From positions 1 through 64,000 of the IMG/VR virus record IMGVR_UViG_3300033151_000166: a stretch of 64,000 nucleotides of DNA, one strand, 5' to 3'. This DNA is from a virus. Numbering within the stretch: the stretch's first letter is position 1; every line of letters begins with the position of its first letter. This document shows, piece after piece, positions 23,578 through 29,535 of this stretch. The translations under genes and the position numbers were made by a program. A model generated the notes under the pieces. That model did not search any database and was not told the origin of the DNA. It saw only the letters and a list, made by a program, of their open reading frames with translations.

Positions 23578-24198
23578 ATGGCTGATACAGGACTTTTATT
23601 ACGCGGGGATCTATTCAACAATATCTTTATAGACCCAGTCGTTACACGTGAAATAGCTATTGCTGGGGCTTGGCTTAGTGCTGGTACTGACAATGGTACT
23701 GGTGGAACTGACGTACACTATCTGAATCTAGCAGCGCTTGCTAAGATAGGAAAATTGAATGATGATCAAGGCTCTAGCGATGCTGGCCTTAAGACTTCCG
23801 ATCTTCCGATCACTTTCGACGGTGGACTATTTAACCAGCAACCAGAAGGCATCATCGTTGATGAGAACTTCATGTTGTACTTCGCAGCTCTAGGCTTTAA
23901 AGAAGTAACAGAGGACAAGCTGACATTCTTGGATGACAGCTTCCTTGACCTACCGTATCTAAAGTTCCTCAACTATCTACCAGATGTAGCTGCAACAGCA
24001 GTTGATATCACTGTTACTTGGAACCAGGGTGTTAAAGCTCAGATTACCAATGAGACGAGTGGCACTGCCCTAGGCTATGCTACGACCTCTGGTTCCCCTT
24101 ACGTATATCCAGTTGCACCAGCAGCTAATGATATTATTAGTGTTGCAATGATTGATGGTACTTTCAATGCAGCTAAGAAACAAACTATAACTATTTAA
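23578..24198 (+). CDS. Possible virion protein of 206 residues
   Basis: ATG after AAGGAG. The protein has an ordered first half (LLLRGDLFNNIFIDPVVTRE) and a Thr/Ala-rich beta C-terminus (AATAVDITVTWNQGVKAQIT, NAAKKQTITI), the profile of a tube, decoration or Ig-like virion protein. It is driven by its own consensus promoter and followed after eight bases by an Ala/Glu/Pro-tailed protein. Not recognised; virion role is a guess from composition. Confidence 0.55.
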   Translation: MADTGLLLRGDLFNNIFIDPVVTREIAIAGAWLSAGTDNGTGGTDVHYLNLAALAKIGKLNDDQGSSDAGLKTSDLPITFDGGLFNQQPEGIIVDENFMLYFAALGFKEVTEDKLTFLDDSFLDLPYLKFLNYLPDVAATAVDITVTWNQGVKAQITNETSGTALGYATTSGSPYVYPVAPAANDIISVAMIDGTFNAAKKQTITI

Positions 24199-24206
24199 GG
24201 ACCCTT

Positions 24207-24512
24207 ATGAATAAAGCTTACAAAGATCTCGTGGACGGACTAGCTCAAGTCGGTGATGCACTCGTTGCAATTGGTGAAGATCCTACACCAGCACCTATTA
24301 AGTTACTTGTATCTGAACTGGTTAATAAACTTAACCTCAACAATGGCGATGCTGTTGACACTCTAACAATGTTGCGCTATGCCGTTGATAATGATGATGA
24401 AACACTGACTAAACTCACTGCTTACATCACTACTAAACCAGGTGAAGCTCCAGTTGCTGAAGCAGTTGTTGAACCTGAACCAGAAGCTGAGCCTACACCT
24501 ACTAAGGCTTAA
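24207..24512 (+). CDS. Small helical protein with acidic Pro-Glu tail
   Basis: 101 residues. A helical N-terminal domain (KAYKDLVDGLAQVGDALVAI, LLVSELVNKLNLNNGDAVDT) ends in AEAVVEPEPEAEPTPTK, a tail like those of the proteins at 18127 and 27728. Co-transcribed with the 206-residue gene. Function unknown. Confidence 0.65.
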   Translation: MNKAYKDLVDGLAQVGDALVAIGEDPTPAPIKLLVSELVNKLNLNNGDAVDTLTMLRYAVDNDDETLTKLTAYITTKPGEAPVAEAVVEPEPEAEPTPTKA

Positions 24513-24514
24513 GC

Positions 24515-24748
24515 ATGCACCCTATGGACTTATGCCCGGCGGACTATCCGGCATCAGAAGACTGTAAAAAGATCTTCTGTGAATACCGTAACAAGAAGGG
24601 CAAATGCTCCTTAGACATACAGCTTGAGAACCGCCCTTATGAGGTGGCTGAGATAGCTGATATCCTACAAATCTCTCGTCAACGCATCTGGCGTCTATAT
24701 GACTCAGGTGTTGCAAAGATGAAAAATCTAGTTAACCGGTACTATTGA
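24515..24748 (+). CDS. Sigma region 4.2-like DNA-binding protein with Cys cluster
   Basis: 77 residues. The N-terminal half has Cys7, Cys17, Cys22 and Cys31, likely a metal-binding knuckle. Residues 42-70 (YEVAEIADILQISRQRIWRL then YDSGVAKMK) align without gaps to sigma70 region 4.2: Arg55 matches R584 and Arg57 R586, while E585 and R588, the -35 readers, are replaced by Gln56 and Trp59. It is two bases after the previous gene and ends at a clear terminator. Small Cys/sigma4-like proteins are known in phages; here a separate sigma factor lacks exactly this part. Role as polymerase partner is inference. Confidence 0.7.
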   Translation: MHPMDLCPADYPASEDCKKIFCEYRNKKGKCSLDIQLENRPYEVAEIADILQISRQRIWRLYDSGVAKMKNLVNRYY

Positions 24749-24753
24749 TAATT

Positions 24754-24772
24754 AAAGCTCTCGAGCTTTTTT
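24754..24772 (+). terminator. Intrinsic terminator
   Basis: AAAGCT-CTCG-AGCTTT (24754-24769) followed by TTT, a 6-bp stem with U-run directly after the sigma4-like gene and seven bases before the next promoter. Good rho-independent form. Confidence 0.75.
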
Positions 24773-24778
24773 ATCATT

Positions 24779-24792
24779 ACTTGTGATATAAT
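24779..24792 (+). promoter_or_regulatory. Promoter, phage consensus
   Basis: ACTTGTGATATAAT, exact consensus, 28 bases before the KTSC gene start and immediately after a terminator. No -35 is visible. Confidence 0.78.
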
Positions 24793-24819
24793 TATACATA
24801 TCAAAAGTAAGGATAAACA

Positions 24820-25035
24820 ATGGAAATTCCAATGCAGTCAGTCGAGAGCTCAAACATCGACTCAATCGGTTATGATCAAGACAGTGAGACTCTTTATGTA
24901 GAGTTCAAATCAGGTATTACATACAAGTACGAGAATGTCCCATTCTATAAGTACACTGAACTAATGGATGCTAACAGTGTTGGTCGCTATCTCAATGCTG
25001 AGATTAAGGGCGCACATGAGTATTCCAGACTATAA
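24820..25035 (+). CDS. KTSC domain protein
   Basis: 71 residues, whole length matching a KTSC domain: SSNIDSIGYDQDSETLYVEF, GITYKYENVP, then MDANSVGRYLNAEIKGAHEY. KTSC proteins are small domains found widely in phages and fused to lysyl-tRNA synthetases; their function is unknown, though nucleic-acid binding is often suggested. The ATG follows AAGGAT. Confidence 0.75.
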   Translation: MEIPMQSVESSNIDSIGYDQDSETLYVEFKSGITYKYENVPFYKYTELMDANSVGRYLNAEIKGAHEYSRL

Positions 25036-25345
25036 ACTTGAGTTCAGCTGCTGGGACCTAAAAGATAAGCACTTGAAAGAGTACAACATCTGGTACTACG
25101 GCACTGACTTAGGTATCATCTGTATGAAGGTGGTAGATGGCGACTTAGAGATACATAACATCTTTATTGATGAAGCTTACAGAGGCAATGCTCACGGAGC
25201 AAGCTTAGTGAGTCAGTTAAGAGTTTATGTTGATCGGGTAACAGCAGTGGACGTAGTTCCAGATGCTGAAGGTTTCTGGGAAAAGATAGGCGTAGATATC
25301 ATTAGACACCCTCACTTTCTTGGCGATCAAACTATTGAAGGATAA
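25016..25345 (+). CDS. GNAT-like acetyltransferase, short
   Basis: 109 residues from ATG 25016, which follows AAGGG and overlaps the KTSC stop. Residues ~45-65 read DLEIHNIFIDEAYRGNAHGA, matching the acetyl-CoA-binding motif A of GNAT enzymes (R/Q-x-x-G-x-G/A), followed by a beta-alpha unit. It is shorter than the usual 140-170 residues and lacks a clear motif B, so activity is uncertain. Phage GNATs can modify host proteins. Confidence 0.55.
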   Translation: MSIPDYKLEFSCWDLKDKHLKEYNIWYYGTDLGIICMKVVDGDLEIHNIFIDEAYRGNAHGASLVSQLRVYVDRVTAVDVVPDAEGFWEKIGVDIIRHPHFLGDQTIEG

Positions 25346-25348
25346 GAT

Positions 25349-25579
25349 ATGAAGGCAGTTACACTAACTAGTCTAGGTTTAGAAGATTATAAGCCTGAGA
25401 CGATTGAAGACGAGATATCTAAGCGAGCTACTAACTTTGCTCGTTATGCTATGGCAGATGTAGAGTATGCACTGCAAGTCCTAGGTATGAAGATGGACGC
25501 CGAGCAGTACGAGCAAGCCTTTAGAGCTATGATGGTTCGTAAAGCTAAGAACGAGGTTCGTAAGTATAATGCAGGATAA
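25349..25579 (+). CDS. Small helical protein, unknown
   Basis: 76 residues, ATG after AAGGATAAG. Mostly helix (EDEISKRATNFARYAMADVE, AEQYEQAFRAMMVRKAKNEV). In the same operon as the KTSC and GNAT-like genes. Not recognised. Confidence 0.65.
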   Translation: MKAVTLTSLGLEDYKPETIEDEISKRATNFARYAMADVEYALQVLGMKMDAEQYEQAFRAMMVRKAKNEVRKYNAG

Positions 25580-25754
25580 AATAGTTATATCTAACTTGAT
25601 ACACTTTATGGAGTTTATCAAGAGAGAGGTATATACAGCTGAGATACCAGAGAATAAGAAGGCTCTGGTAGCTAAACGAATGCAAGACCTAGCTAAACAA
25701 GGCTATGACTTGGCAAAGAATGGTGCTATAACCATTACTATAAAGGAAGACTAG
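25569..25754 (+). CDS. Small helical protein, unknown
   Basis: 61 residues, overlapping the previous gene by 11 bases. Basic, helical (LIHFMEFIKREVYTAEIPEN, ALVAKRMQDLAKQGYDLA). Not recognised; coupled translation supports it. Confidence 0.6.
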   Translation: MQDKIVISNLIHFMEFIKREVYTAEIPENKKALVAKRMQDLAKQGYDLAKNGAITITIKED

Positions 25755-26012
25755 ATGTATGCAAATGATATGAAAGACGGTATGGCCATTAAGATGACCC
25801 ATGGTAGAGAAGGTCACTGTCGTGACAACAAGAGAGGTATCATTAGAGTAGTTGAGGTACCAGTATTCGGTGGTCAACAAGGCACTGACGTTGGCTCATG
25901 CTATGTAGACGAGATTTTGAAGATTCAAGACTTCGAGGGTGAGTGGCATGCTATGGAGTTAACCAAAGCACATAAGAAGACACTTATTGATATTAGAAAC
26001 GAGGGCTGGTAA
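25755..26012 (+). CDS. Small beta-rich protein, unknown
   Basis: 85 residues, starting directly after the preceding stop with AAGGAAG upstream. Reads as a small beta barrel (GMAIKMTHGREGHCRDNKRG, RVVEVPVFGGQQGTDVGSCY) with a C-terminal helix. Shares one base with the next start (TAATG). Not recognised. Confidence 0.65.
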   Translation: MYANDMKDGMAIKMTHGREGHCRDNKRGIIRVVEVPVFGGQQGTDVGSCYVDEILKIQDFEGEWHAMELTKAHKKTLIDIRNEGW

Positions 26013-26311
26013 TGTTTGACTGGAAAGAGCTTGAAAAGTTGGTAGACGATGGTCGATCACCACTGGCTGAAGACTTGATCAGAACAGATGAGAAAGCAGT
26101 TCATGCTTTTATCTTAGCTCGTTACTTGATGAGTAATAACAAAATCGGGTTCATCATGCTACTAAGCTTGATTGATCGTCGCGAGGTGTCTGTAGTCATT
26201 GCAGCACATCAACTGTGGATGATCTTTAACCTCAAACAGTTGAAAGACATGGCAACTATAGCATATGAAGAGGCTCCAGAGCTATTTGTTAGACCAGAGA
26301 CTCAAGAGTAA
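26012..26311 (+). CDS. Small helical protein, unknown
   Basis: 99 residues, coupled to the gene before by TAATG. All-helical, with EKLVDDGRSPLAEDLIRTDE and a repeat-like IMLLSLIDRREVSVVIAAHQ. Last gene of its operon. Not recognised. Confidence 0.65.
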   Translation: MFDWKELEKLVDDGRSPLAEDLIRTDEKAVHAFILARYLMSNNKIGFIMLLSLIDRREVSVVIAAHQLWMIFNLKQLKDMATIAYEEAPELFVRPETQE

Positions 26312-26317
26312 GCACTC

Positions 26318-26340
26318 CACGAGAATACTCGTGGTATAAT
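26318..26340 (+). promoter_or_regulatory. Promoter variant with inverted repeat
   Basis: CTCGTGGTATAAT (26328-26340) is a variant of the phage consensus with an intact extended -10. CACGAG (26318-26323) and CTCGTG (26328-26333) are perfect inverted arms around AATA, so an operator overlaps the upstream part of the promoter. It faces the DNA ligase gene. Confidence 0.7.
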
Positions 26341-26349
26341 ATAATTTAT

Positions 26350-26380
26350 AGAGGATATTTGCTGATGTAAATGTCCTCTT
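26350..26380 (+). promoter_or_regulatory. Hairpin at the start of the ligase leader
   Basis: AGAGGATATTT (26350-26360) pairs with AAATGTCCTCT (26369-26379) around an eight-base loop, with one G-U-type pair. It would lie at the very 5' end of the transcript from the promoter just upstream, ~90 bases before the ligase start. It could stabilise the RNA or attenuate it. Confidence 0.65.
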
Positions 26381-26382
26381 AG

Positions 26383-26393
26383 ATTATATCACA
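26383..26393 (-). promoter_or_regulatory. Opposite-strand copy of promoter core
   Basis: On the minus strand this reads TGTGATATAAT, the full extended -10 of the phage consensus without the ACT prefix. It is the only minus-strand copy I found. It faces the plus-strand promoter 43 bases away and, if active, would give antisense RNA to the gene at 26012. Confidence 0.45.
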
Positions 26394-26466
26394 GACTAAG
26401 AACTGTGCGGTATGGCTCACGGATTGAGCTTAAAAGTTAACATTTAATCGAAATGGAGGTTGATAA

Positions 26467-27429
26467 ATGGCGTATGAATCAAAAGAGTATGGAAGTTTTC
26501 TTTCAGCTAAGAAGAAGTCTAATATAAATGGCGTGGCACTGTTAAAGTCCAATAGTAATTTATACATTGAAGAGAAATTTGATGGTCACCGTCTTGTCAT
26601 CAGCAAAGTAAATGGTATTTACAGAGCGATGACTAGAGGTGGTAAAGATAAGATGGATATTATTCCTCATATCGAAGCAGCTCTAGAACTAATGGAGTTA
26701 CCAGATGATACGATCATTGATACTGAAGCTATTGTCTTGGACGCAGAAGATCGTTGGGCAGCTACACAGTCTGAACTTGGATCCCATGGCGCTTGTACTA
26801 CTGCTGTCTCTATTATTATATTTGATATTCAGCGTTGGGCGGGTGTAGATCATTCCACAAGCTTCTACCTAGATCGTAGAGCAGTCGTTAAAGAGTGGGT
26901 CGCTGATCACTCTATCAATTCGCGGAAGCCAATTGATAAGACTGAGTCTACGAACTTTGTAGAGACTAACGTTCATTATTCCAGAGCATGGCCCGTATCA
27001 GCATACGAAAGCCACTGGAATAGAATTGTTACAACTGGTGGACGTGAAGGTTTAATGCTTAAAGACAATGCATCTAATCGTTATAACTATGGTTGGACCA
27101 AAGTCAAAAAGCTTATTGAAGTAGACTGTTTTGTTATTGGTACTACCAAGGGTAAAGGTAAGTATGAAGGTATGATCGGGGCTCTTGAAGTCGCAGTATA
27201 CAATCATGGTACTATCTATCCTATAGGTAAGATAACTTCTTTAGGCGACTTACAAAATCGTGCTGAAGCAACTCAATTAGCTATTGATAACAACCTTAAA
27301 TTCAAGGTTCTAACAGTTGAATGTAATGAGGTCACAAAAGATCTTAAGCTACGTCACGGTGTATTCGTTAAGTGGTACCCAGACAAGCTTAAAGATGAGT
27401 GCTTACTAGACCAGCTCAAGGAAGACTAA
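26467..27429 (+). CDS. ATP-dependent DNA ligase
   Basis: 320 residues, ATG after ATGGAGG. Motif I EEKFDGHR places the adenylated Lys at 37. Motif III DTEAIVLD (~84), motif IV EGLMLKDN and motif V WTKVKKL follow in order. The C-terminal ~100 residues match an OB-fold (VDCFVIGTTKGKGKYEGMIG, LRHGVFVKWYPDKLKDE). It lacks the N-terminal DNA-binding domain of larger ligases, like T7 ligase. It seals nicks in lagging-strand and repair synthesis. Confidence 0.9.
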   Translation: MAYESKEYGSFLSAKKKSNINGVALLKSNSNLYIEEKFDGHRLVISKVNGIYRAMTRGGKDKMDIIPHIEAALELMELPDDTIIDTEAIVLDAEDRWAATQSELGSHGACTTAVSIIIFDIQRWAGVDHSTSFYLDRRAVVKEWVADHSINSRKPIDKTESTNFVETNVHYSRAWPVSAYESHWNRIVTTGGREGLMLKDNASNRYNYGWTKVKKLIEVDCFVIGTTKGKGKYEGMIGALEVAVYNHGTIYPIGKITSLGDLQNRAEATQLAIDNNLKFKVLTVECNEVTKDLKLRHGVFVKWYPDKLKDECLLDQLKED

Positions 27430-27618
27430 ATGACACATAATGGATGGTTCGTTAACCCTCATAATGCTAATTTAGCAGTGAACTTAGAGCAGGCATCTAC
27501 TCTAGACTTGAAAGACAATAAGGTCATCATTAGCGGTATCAGAATTTGGACTTTCGAGTCTGACACTGTAGCCGCTAGAGTTTTCGAACAGATGATTAGG
27601 ACTGCTCAGCAAAAATGA
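27430..27618 (+). CDS. Small protein after ligase, unknown
   Basis: 62 residues, starting directly at the ligase stop with AAGGAAG upstream. Small beta-then-helix protein (LDLKDNKVIISGIRIWTFES, VAARVFEQMIRTAQQK). Probably translated with the ligase. Not recognised. Confidence 0.65.
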   Translation: MTHNGWFVNPHNANLAVNLEQASTLDLKDNKVIISGIRIWTFESDTVAARVFEQMIRTAQQK

Positions 27619-27628
27619 GCTAACAATT

Positions 27629-27660
27629 ACAAGTAGCATAACAACTACTTGTGATATAAT
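27629..27660 (+). promoter_or_regulatory. Promoter with overlapping inverted repeat
   Basis: ACTTGTGATATAAT at 27647-27660 is the exact consensus. CTACTTGT (27645-27652) is the exact reverse complement of ACAAGTAG (27629-27636) across an eight-base loop. This is the longest of three promoters with such an overlap (others at 23527 and 26318). Confidence 0.78.
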
Positions 27661-27727
27661 ATAAATTCAAAAGAGTATTGGTGCGGACAACGGACTGAAA
27701 TCTTTTATCAAAAAACAGGAGTCAATT

Positions 27728-28228
27728 ATGACAAAGACACAATTAATCGCAAGAGCAGCAGGTCTGGGTTTACCAGTAGAAGACAAAGATACAAAAGAGG
27801 TACTTTTAGAGAAAGTATCAAACTTTTTCATCGAAAACGATGACAAAGAGGCGCTAGTATCTTTCCTTGAAGAGAACGGTTTCACTCTTGATGAAGAGGG
27901 TAACGTTGTTAAGAAGTCAAAGCGTGGTAGTCTTGGTGAGAACCCAAATACTAAAGCTTTCCATACGATCAAAGTACTTCAAGATGAGACTCTTGCTGAA
28001 CTATCTTATGCAGAGCTTGCTAACTACCTTAAAGAGACTGAGGGTGTTGAAACTACAGCTAACTCTATCGCTTGGTATGCTAACTGGCTTAAGACTAAAG
28101 GCAAAGAGTGTGTTGCTCGTGCTAAAAAGTCTAAGAAAGCTGACAAAGCAGCAGCTGAAGCAGCAGAAGCAGCAGAAGCAGAAGACGCTCCTGAAGTCGA
28201 AGAGACTGAAGAAGCAGCAGAGGTTTAA
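27728..28228 (+). CDS. Acidic-tailed protein, paralogue of the 18127 protein
   Basis: 166 residues, ATG after CAGGAG. Residues 1-35 (TKTQLIARAAGLGLPVEDKD) resemble a SAP/HeH-type helical DNA-binding unit. Residues ~80-130 align with the 133-residue protein at 18127 (LQDETLAELSYAELANYL; TTANSIAWYANWLKTKG). The C-terminus is an Ala-Glu tail after a basic KKSKKADK patch. The early promoter and the DNA-binding-like parts suggest a nucleoid- or replication-associated role (inference). Confidence 0.7.
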   Translation: MTKTQLIARAAGLGLPVEDKDTKEVLLEKVSNFFIENDDKEALVSFLEENGFTLDEEGNVVKKSKRGSLGENPNTKAFHTIKVLQDETLAELSYAELANYLKETEGVETTANSIAWYANWLKTKGKECVARAKKSKKADKAAAEAAEAAEAEDAPEVEETEEAAEV

Positions 28229-28736
28229 TCCTCTCTTCACGGCTTCGGCCGTGCATATGGTCAATGACCACCAAATTCGCTGGTGCTTCCCAGACTAAAC
28301 GAAGCTATGTTAATTTATGATAAAGTTATTGAGGGTCTAGCCATCCTCAGTACGTTTGTTCAATGCAGTCCTAGTGGTTTATCCACATTTTCTCCTAGGG
28401 CTTCTAGAGTAAACTATAACATCACTGTGTGATTTTTGATTTGAGTTCTCAGAACATAGGCCCTCATCCTCCTATGTTCTCTAGAGCTCGTCATCTTAGG
28501 TCTCGTACACCTTAAGACAGTTCTACCTGCTATGGGGTAACAACATAGACGAGTGTTCTGATCCCGATTAATACGATTAAGAAAGGCAAACAGGTCGTGC
28601 CTTCACACTCTCGGGTCACTAAAAGTCTCATACCATCTCTAGGTGACCCGGTATTATCCAATCAACCTTCTTTCAATACTTCCCTGACATAACGCCTTTA
28701 GTTAGGGAAGATCTCATATCAAGCAAATCTATTCAT
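28229..28736 (+). ncRNA. Hairpin-rich gene-free region, candidate structured RNA
   Basis: 508 bases with no plausible gene on either strand, between a strongly promoted gene and the next promoter. Visible stems include CACGGC-TTCG-GCCGTG (28238-28253), ATCAC-TGT-GTGAT followed by TTTTT (about 28421-28438), AGAACATAGG/CCTATGTTCT (10 bp, about 28450-28480), CGGGTCAC/GTGACCCG (28612-28619 and 28643-28650), and CTTCCCTGAC/GTTAGGGAAG (28679-28688 and 28701-28710, one wobble), plus shorter AAGGCA/TGCCTT, CCTAG/CTAGG and TCTAGAG/CTCTAGA pairs. This density suggests a large structured RNA, or a processed 3' region. A consensus DnaA-box-like TTATCCACA lies at 28379-28387. Confidence 0.45.
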
Positions 28737-28750
28737 ACTTGTGTTATAAT
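28737..28750 (+). promoter_or_regulatory. Promoter variant
   Basis: ACTTGTGTTATAAT, one base from the consensus (A to T) with the extended -10 TG kept. It is 29 bases before the dUTPase-like gene. Confidence 0.72.
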
Positions 28751-28779
28751 AATTTAAACTAAAACTCAAAGGCTAGATA

Positions 28780-29355
28780 ATGAATATTACTGATACAGTG
28801 GAACGTCAATGGAATTGGCAAAAGACAATGAACTCGGATTTTGATACTATGTACTTGGCAGCGATCGAAGAAGTTGGTGAGCTCGTAGCAAGCTTTGGAT
28901 ATGCAGACTGGAAAAAGTCAGAGAGAGATACTCAGAACATTCTAGTTGAGTCAGCCGACTTATTTATCTTTGTTATCAACTGTGCATACTATGCTAAAGA
29001 ACCTATTAAAGGTCAACTCAATCCTCATATGACACCTATCGGTGACGATCGCAAATTTGCTCAGACACTCATTAGAGCACTGTCAGAGAACGATATGGAC
29101 TATCTAATCAACATTCTATTTACTGAGTACCCAATGGCATATGACTATGTAATGGCTAAGCAAGCACTTAATGCTCTACGTCAAGATCATGGCTATAAGA
29201 CTGGTGACTACATTAAAAACTGGGGTACAGATACTAAACCATACGAAGACAATAGAGCTTTATCAGCACTACTTGGTCGTGGTTTAAACTACAATGGTAT
29301 GTACTTGGAACTAAACACGCAGTATACTGCAATGATGACTACTAGACTAGGATAA
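28780..29355 (+). CDS. dUTPase/dCTPase-like all-alpha pyrophosphatase
   Basis: 191 residues. It carries the metal-binding signature of dimeric all-alpha NTP pyrophosphatases: Glu31-V-G-Glu34 (AAIEEVGELVASFGYADWKK) and Glu57-S-A-Asp60 (VESADLFIFV). The family includes Campylobacter dUTPase and T4 gp56 (dCTPase-dUTPase). The enzyme hydrolyses dUTP and possibly dCTP, giving dUMP/dCMP for the TS-family enzyme encoded at 38611. Which nucleotide it prefers cannot be read from the sequence. Confidence 0.75.
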   Translation: MNITDTVERQWNWQKTMNSDFDTMYLAAIEEVGELVASFGYADWKKSERDTQNILVESADLFIFVINCAYYAKEPIKGQLNPHMTPIGDDRKFAQTLIRALSENDMDYLINILFTEYPMAYDYVMAKQALNALRQDHGYKTGDYIKNWGTDTKPYEDNRALSALLGRGLNYNGMYLELNTQYTAMMTTRLG

Positions 29356-29358
29356 ATC

Positions 29359-29535
29359 ATGGCAACAAGTGCAAAGAAGGTTTTGAAGATAGATGCTCAC
29401 GGTCAAGTAGCCGGAACGTATCTATCAGCAACTGAAGCAGCTAAAGATGTAGGCGTTACACCTCAAGCTATCTCTAATGCCTGTAGATATGGTATTAAGG
29501 TCAAAGGCACAAGGTGGATATATGCACGTACTTAA
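29359..29535 (+). CDS. NUMOD1-like small DNA-binding protein
   Basis: 58 residues from ATG 29359 (no strong ribosome site; three bases after the preceding stop). The sequence VLKIDAHGQVAGTYLSATEA, AAKDVGVTPQAISNACRYG and KGTRWIYAR matches the NUMOD1 repeat, usually the DNA-binding part of homing endonucleases. No nuclease domain is attached. Overlaps the primase start by 14 bases. Could be a leftover of a homing gene or an independent regulator. Confidence 0.6.
   Translation: MATSAKKVLKIDAHGQVAGTYLSATEAAKDVGVTPQAISNACRYGIKVKGTRWIYART

Noticed and set aside
28140-28226. GCA/GAA-rich repeat as a DNA element
   Set aside because: It is in frame inside the 166-residue gene and simply encodes the Ala-Glu tail.
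28379-28387. DnaA box as evidence for an origin in the hairpin-rich region
   Set aside because: A single nine-base match is expected by chance at about this genome size and there are no neighbouring boxes or AT-rich tract.
28229-28736. tRNA or tmRNA in the hairpin-rich region
   Set aside because: I looked for a TTC-A/G-A-type T-loop and a 7-bp acceptor stem with CCA-proximal pairing on both strands and found none.
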